From: DASRVA01 sp035687745
GTDB taxonomy: Bacteria > Gemmatimonadota > Gemmatimonadetes > JACCXV01 > JAHWKZ01
Direction of reading: 5' to 3'
Assembly (NCBI GenBank): GCA_035687745.1
Contig: DASRVA010000084.1
Span: forward strand, 1 to 9,371
Length of the DNA: 9,371 nt
Shown here piece after piece: positions 6,559-9,371 of this stretch. Each line of letters begins with the position of its first letter. The first letter of the stretch is position 1. Made by a program: the position numbers and the translations under genes. The notes under the pieces are model-generated. The model did no database searches. It worked only from the letters and a program-made list of their open reading frames with translations, and had not been told where the DNA came from.

Positions 6559-7364
6559 GCGCCGGCGAAGCGGCCAACGTTCACACCTTCCGCGCCATGA
6601 AGGCCGAGGGACGCAAGATCGTCTTCCTGACCGCCTACGACTGGATGCTGGCGCGCTATCTGGCGGCGTCCGGCGTGGACGGGATCCTGGTCGGCGACAG
6701 CGTGGGGCAGGTTTTCGCCGGCCACCCCACGACGATCCCGGTCACGCTGGACGAGATGATCTACCACGCCCGTGCCGCCCGGCGCGGCGCGCCGGAGACC
6801 TTCCTCGCCGTCGACATGCCGTTCCTCTCGTTCCAGGTCTCGCCGGAGGAGACCCTCAGGAGCGCCGGCCGGATCCTCAAGGAGACGGGCGCCGAGGCGG
6901 TCAAGCTGGAAGGCGGGCGGCGGATCGCGGAGACCGTGAGCCGCCTGGTCGAAAGCGGCATCCCGGTGATGGGGCACCTGGGCCTGACCCCGCAGTCGGT
7001 CCACGCCTTCGGGGGGTACGGCCTCAGGGCCGCGGAGGATCGGGAGGCGGGCGAGCTGGTCGAGGACGCGCGCGCTCTCTCCGACGCCGGTGCGTTCGCG
7101 ATCGTGCTGGAGAAGATCCCGCGGACGCTGGCATCGCGCGTGACCGTCAACGTGGCCGCGCCCACGATCGGGATCGGAGCCGGGGCCGGCACGGACGGCC
7201 AGATCCTGGTGACCTACGACCTGCTCGGCCTGACGCCCGACTTCCGGCCCCGCTTCGTCCGCCGCTATGCGGAGCTGGACCGCGCGGTCGGCGACGCTTT
7301 GGCCCGCTTCGTGGAGGACGTCCGCGCGGGGGGCTTTCCGGGGGATGCCGAGTCGTGGCCGTGA
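6555..7364 (+). CDS. panB: 3-methyl-2-oxobutanoate hydroxymethyltransferase (ketopantoate hydroxymethyltransferase)
   Basis: PanB adds a hydroxymethyl group from 5,10-methylene-tetrahydrofolate to 2-ketoisovalerate, giving ketopantoate, the first committed step to pantothenate and coenzyme A. The 269-residue length is normal. Metal and catalytic residues are all visible: Asp48 (LVGDSVG), Asp87 (AVDMPF), Lys117 and Glu119 (VKLEGG), and Glu186 (VLEKIP), matching E. coli Asp45, Asp84, Lys112, Glu114 and Glu181. GHLGLTPQS and PTIGIGAGAGTDGQILV are further hallmarks. The ATG at 6555 lies in an ATGA overlap with folK; an in-frame ATG at 6510 would add 15 residues of no family likeness. The enzyme consumes a folate cofactor, which gives the folB-folK-panB order metabolic sense. 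Confidence 0.97.
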   Translation: MSAGEAANVHTFRAMKAEGRKIVFLTAYDWMLARYLAASGVDGILVGDSVGQVFAGHPTTIPVTLDEMIYHARAARRGAPETFLAVDMPFLSFQVSPEETLRSAGRILKETGAEAVKLEGGRRIAETVSRLVESGIPVMGHLGLTPQSVHAFGGYGLRAAEDREAGELVEDARALSDAGAFAIVLEKIPRTLASRVTVNVAAPTIGIGAGAGTDGQILVTYDLLGLTPDFRPRFVRRYAELDRAVGDALARFVEDVRAGGFPGDAESWP

Positions 7365-8209
7365 GCCGGGCCCGCACGGTGGAGGCCTGCCGGGCGGCGG
7401 TGGCGCGCGAGCGGAAGGCCGGCCGTCGCATCGGCTTCGTCCCCACGATGGGGGCGCTCCACGAGGGCCATCTCTCGCTCGTCGATCATGCACGAGAGCG
7501 GAGCGACTGGGTGATCCTTTCGGTGTTCGTGAACCCGCTCCAGTTCGGGCCCCGGGAAGACTTCGAACGGTATCCCCGCAATCCCGAGCGGGACGCTCGG
7601 CTGGCCGTCGCCCGCGGCGCCGATCTCGTCTTCGAGCCGTCGCTCGCGGAGATGCTCCCGCGTCCGCTCGCGACCAGGGTGACGATGGAGGGACTCACGG
7701 ACGCCCTCGAGGGTGAGGCCCGTCCGGGGCACTTCGACGGGGTCCTCACGATCGTGACCAAGCTCTTCCACGTGGTCCAGCCCGACGTCGCGGTGTTCGG
7801 GCAGAAGGACGCCCAGCAGGCCGCCGCGGTCAAGCGGCTCGTCCTGGACCTCGACTTCCCGGTCGAGATCGTGGTCGCCCCGATCGTCCGTGACCTCGAT
7901 GGGGTCGCCCTTTCGAGCCGGAACGCGTACCTCTCCGAAGAAGAGCGGCGTAGCGCGCGCTCGCTGTCGCGCTCGCTGGACGCGGCGCGGTCGCTGGTCG
8001 AGGGTGGCGAGCGCGACGCGGAGCGCGTGGAGCGTGTGATGCGCGATCTCATGGACGGGACGGCCGGCGTCCAAGTCGAGTACGCGGCGGTCGTCGATCC
8101 CGAGGAGTTCACGCGGGTCGAGCGGATCGAAGGCCGGTCGCTGGCGGCGGTCGCCGCGCGGGTCGGCGGGACGCGTCTCATCGACAACGCGATCCTCACT
8201 CCCGAATGA
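7361..8209 (+). CDS. panC: Pantoate--beta-alanine ligase (pantothenate synthetase)
   Basis: PanC condenses pantoate with beta-alanine using ATP, through a pantoyl-adenylate, to form pantothenate. The 282-residue protein has the normal length. Motifs are VPTMGALHEGHLSLV with the nucleotide-binding His34 and His37 (the HIGH-like signature), FVNPLQFGPREDFERYPR, FDGVLTIVTKLFHVVQPDVAVFG followed by QKDAQQ, and LSSRN (residues 184-188, KMSKS-like), then the C-terminal lid domain containing YAAVVDPEEF. I chose the GTG at 7361 because it makes a GTGA overlap with the panB stop; the in-frame GTG at 7355 is a close alternative that adds two residues. No ketopantoate reductase (panE) or aspartate decarboxylase (panD) gene is in the window, so pantoate and beta-alanine must come from elsewhere. 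The stop overlaps the next ATG. Confidence 0.97.
   Translation: MSRARTVEACRAAVARERKAGRRIGFVPTMGALHEGHLSLVDHARERSDWVILSVFVNPLQFGPREDFERYPRNPERDARLAVARGADLVFEPSLAEMLPRPLATRVTMEGLTDALEGEARPGHFDGVLTIVTKLFHVVQPDVAVFGQKDAQQAAAVKRLVLDLDFPVEIVVAPIVRDLDGVALSSRNAYLSEEERRSARSLSRSLDAARSLVEGGERDAERVERVMRDLMDGTAGVQVEYAAVVDPEEFTRVERIEGRSLAAVAARVGGTRLIDNAILTPE
7956..7978 (+). repeat. Short in-frame tandem repeat inside panC (12-base period)
   Basis: The 11-base word CGCGCTCGCTG occurs at 7956-7966 and again at 7968-7978, one base apart. The period is four codons, giving Arg-Ser-Leu-Ser-Arg-Ser-Leu just after the LSEEER motif of PanC. This lies in a helical, variable region of the family, so it is likely a harmless local duplication or coincidence of codon use. 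Confidence 0.5.
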
Positions 8210-9231
8210 TGGCTGAGCGCCGGTCTCTGGCGGCGGTCGTCCTCGCGGCCGGCGAGGGGAAGCGGATGCGGTCCTCGCTCGTCAAGGTGCTCCACCCGCT
8301 GGCCGGCCGGACGATGATCCACTACGTCGTCGACGCAGTCCGGGAGACGGGCGCGGAGCGGGTCGTCTGCGTAGTCGGGCATCAGCACGACCGGGTCCGT
8401 GACGCGCTCGACGGCGGCGACCTCTCGTGGGCGATCCAGGAGGAGCCGCTCGGGACCGGGCACGCCCTCCTCGCGGCGGCATCTTCGCTCGACGACTTCG
8501 AGGGGGATGTCCTCGTCTGCTGCGGGGACACCCCGCTCCTCACCGCCGCGACCTTGAGGGACGTGGTCCGGGCGCATCGCGAGGCGGGAGCCGTGGCGAC
8601 CGTGCTGGCGGCCGTCTTCGACGACCCGACCGGCTACGGGCGGGTGGTAACCGATGGAGAGGGGCGCGTCCAGCGCATCGTCGAGGAGACCGACGCGGAC
8701 ACGCAGACCCGGTCGATCCGCCGGATCAACACCGGCGTCTTCTGCTTCCGCTGGCCGGACGTCCGGGACGGGCTGGAGCGGCTCTCCCCCGACAACGTCC
8801 AGGGGGAACGCTACCTGACCGACGTCATGGAGATCCTCGCGGCCGAAGGCGCGCCCGGCACGGTCTCCGACCTGGCCGATCCGCTGGAGGTCATGGGCAT
8901 CAACGACCGCGTCCAGCTCGCGCGGGCGGAGGCCGTCCTGCGGAAGAGGATCCGCCGGAGGCTCATGCTGGAGGGGGTGACCTTCCTGGCCCCCGAAACC
9001 ACGCTCGTCGACGCCGAAGTCGCGATCGGGCCCGATACCGTCATCTATCCGGGCGTCGTCATCGAGGGCGGCACGAGCATCGGACGCGAGTGCGTCATCG
9101 GGCCTTTCTCCCGGATCGTGGACGCCCACGTGGGACGCGGCGTCGAGCTCAAGGGATGGAATTACGTCGTCAAGACGACGATCCCGAACGGCTCGATCCT
9201 CGATCCGTATGTGCAGCAAGGCCAGGACTGA
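8206..9231 (+). CDS. glmU: GlmU-like N-acetylglucosamine-1-phosphate uridylyltransferase, lacking the acetyltransferase part
   Basis: The first 250 or so residues match the uridylyltransferase half of GlmU, which makes UDP-GlcNAc from UTP and GlcNAc-1-phosphate for cell-wall and envelope glycans. Visible signatures are VVLAAGEGKRMRS, Lys27 in VKVLHPLAGR, QEEPLGTGHA, Asp108 (CCGDTPL), DPTGYGRVV, IVEETDAD, Asn175 (RINTGVF), NVQGERYLTDV and Asn233 (MGINDRVQL). From residue 257 there are only a few hexapeptide turns of a left-handed beta-helix (AIGPDTVIYPGVVIEGGTSIG), followed by an unusual tail from residue 316 (KGWNYVVKT...LDPYVQQGQD). The total is 341 residues against about 456 for full GlmU. 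The acetyl-CoA and acetyltransferase catalytic segment is absent, and the next gene's reading frame shows no hexapeptides, so this is not a simple frameshift. It may act on GlcNAc-1-phosphate or another sugar phosphate. The start is an ATGATG whose first ATG overlaps the panC stop. Confidence 0.88.
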   Translation: MMAERRSLAAVVLAAGEGKRMRSSLVKVLHPLAGRTMIHYVVDAVRETGAERVVCVVGHQHDRVRDALDGGDLSWAIQEEPLGTGHALLAAASSLDDFEGDVLVCCGDTPLLTAATLRDVVRAHREAGAVATVLAAVFDDPTGYGRVVTDGEGRVQRIVEETDADTQTRSIRRINTGVFCFRWPDVRDGLERLSPDNVQGERYLTDVMEILAAEGAPGTVSDLADPLEVMGINDRVQLARAEAVLRKRIRRRLMLEGVTFLAPETTLVDAEVAIGPDTVIYPGVVIEGGTSIGRECVIGPFSRIVDAHVGRGVELKGWNYVVKTTIPNGSILDPYVQQGQD

Positions 9232-9371
9232 GCGGGACCTGGCCCGCGAGGTCGCCCGCCGGTTCGTGGCGGCGGAGGGGGAGTCGGGCCCCCGGCTCGC
9301 GCACGTCCGGGGGGTGGTCGAGACCGTCCGGACGGCGGCCCGAGCGGGGGGCTGGCCGGCGGCGATCGTGG
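9209..9371 (+). CDS. Probable HD-domain phosphohydrolase, 3' end cut by window edge
   Basis: An ATG at 9209 opens a frame that stays free of stops to the right edge (54 codons), overlapping the GlmU-like gene by 23 bases. The visible residues form an Arg-rich helix (RDLAREVARRFVAAEG) followed by RLAHVRGVVETVRTAARAGG, with His32 in the place expected for the first metal-binding histidine of HD-domain phosphohydrolases. The decisive His-Asp pair would lie outside the window, so the family call is an inference. A later in-frame GTG at 9266 is possible, but the ATG gives a better leading helix. Continuous overlap with the upstream genes suggests it belongs to the same operon. Confidence 0.5.
   Translation, partial: MCSKARTERDLAREVARRFVAAEGESGPRLAHVRGVVETVRTAARAGGWPAAIV

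Noticed and set aside
7486..9219. Long minus-strand open frame opposite panC and the GlmU-like gene
   Set aside because: No family motifs and low-complexity Arg/Asp/Ser composition; it mirrors the real genes' third-position GC bias.
1..9371. CRISPR array, tRNA, rRNA, insertion sequence or phage genes
   Set aside because: No regularly spaced repeats, tRNA-like cloverleaf, transposase motif, terminal inverted repeats or target duplications were seen on either strand.
1..9371. Frequent GATCG/CGATCG words as a regulatory or uptake motif
   Set aside because: They mostly reflect Ile (ATC) and Asp/Glu codons in GC-rich genes, with no fixed spacing or intergenic clustering.

Overview
The window is a compact, very GC-rich (roughly 70% by eye) bacterial chromosomal segment. 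All recognised genes lie on the + strand, and almost every base is coding. Six of the eight genes whose starts are in the window begin with GTG or TTG. Most junctions are 4-base start/stop overlaps (GTGA or ATGA). The best clue to the host is a secreted subtilisin whose C-terminus carries the NFPNPF-type FlgD-like/type IX sorting module, which is typical of the FCB (Fibrobacteres-Chlorobi-Bacteroidetes) superphylum. Combined with the high GC this points to a GC-rich FCB-affiliated lineage such as Candidatus Eisenbacteria. That placement is an inference from family knowledge, not a proof.

Layout. (1) 3-986: an HD-GYP signalling phosphohydrolase, cut by the left edge, overlapping by 4 bases with trpA (983-1786), the tryptophan synthase alpha chain. 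(2) 1787-1896: the only real intergenic gap (110 bases). It holds a plausible promoter (TTGACG-N16-TAAATT) and a perfect GC hairpin directly in front of a Shine-Dalgarno. (3) 1897-2694: a TIM-barrel sugar-phosphate isomerase/epimerase-like metal enzyme. (4) 2691-5720: a 1009-residue secreted S8 peptidase. (5) 5723-8209: folB, folK, panB, panC, which are two folate steps followed by the two committed pantothenate steps. (6) 8206-9231: a GlmU-like nucleotidyltransferase with a short left-handed beta-helix and no acetyltransferase part. (7) 9209-right edge: the start of a probable HD-domain phosphohydrolase.

How they fit together. From 1897 to the right edge there is no gap above 2 bases, so the likely unit is one long polycistron read from the promoter near 1801. 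FolB and FolK supply the pterin for tetrahydrofolate. PanB consumes methylene-tetrahydrofolate to make ketopantoate, and PanC joins the derived pantoate to beta-alanine. The GlmU-like enzyme serves cell-wall or envelope nucleotide-sugar supply. The isomerase-like enzyme and secreted protease at the head of the operon have no obvious metabolic link to the cofactor genes. No RNA gene, CRISPR array, insertion sequence or convincing intrinsic terminator was seen. No clearly novel defence or mobile system is present. The points most worth a second look are the undescribed beta-rich module in the protease, the truncated GlmU, the degenerate GYP loop, and the hairpin next to the ribosome-binding site.
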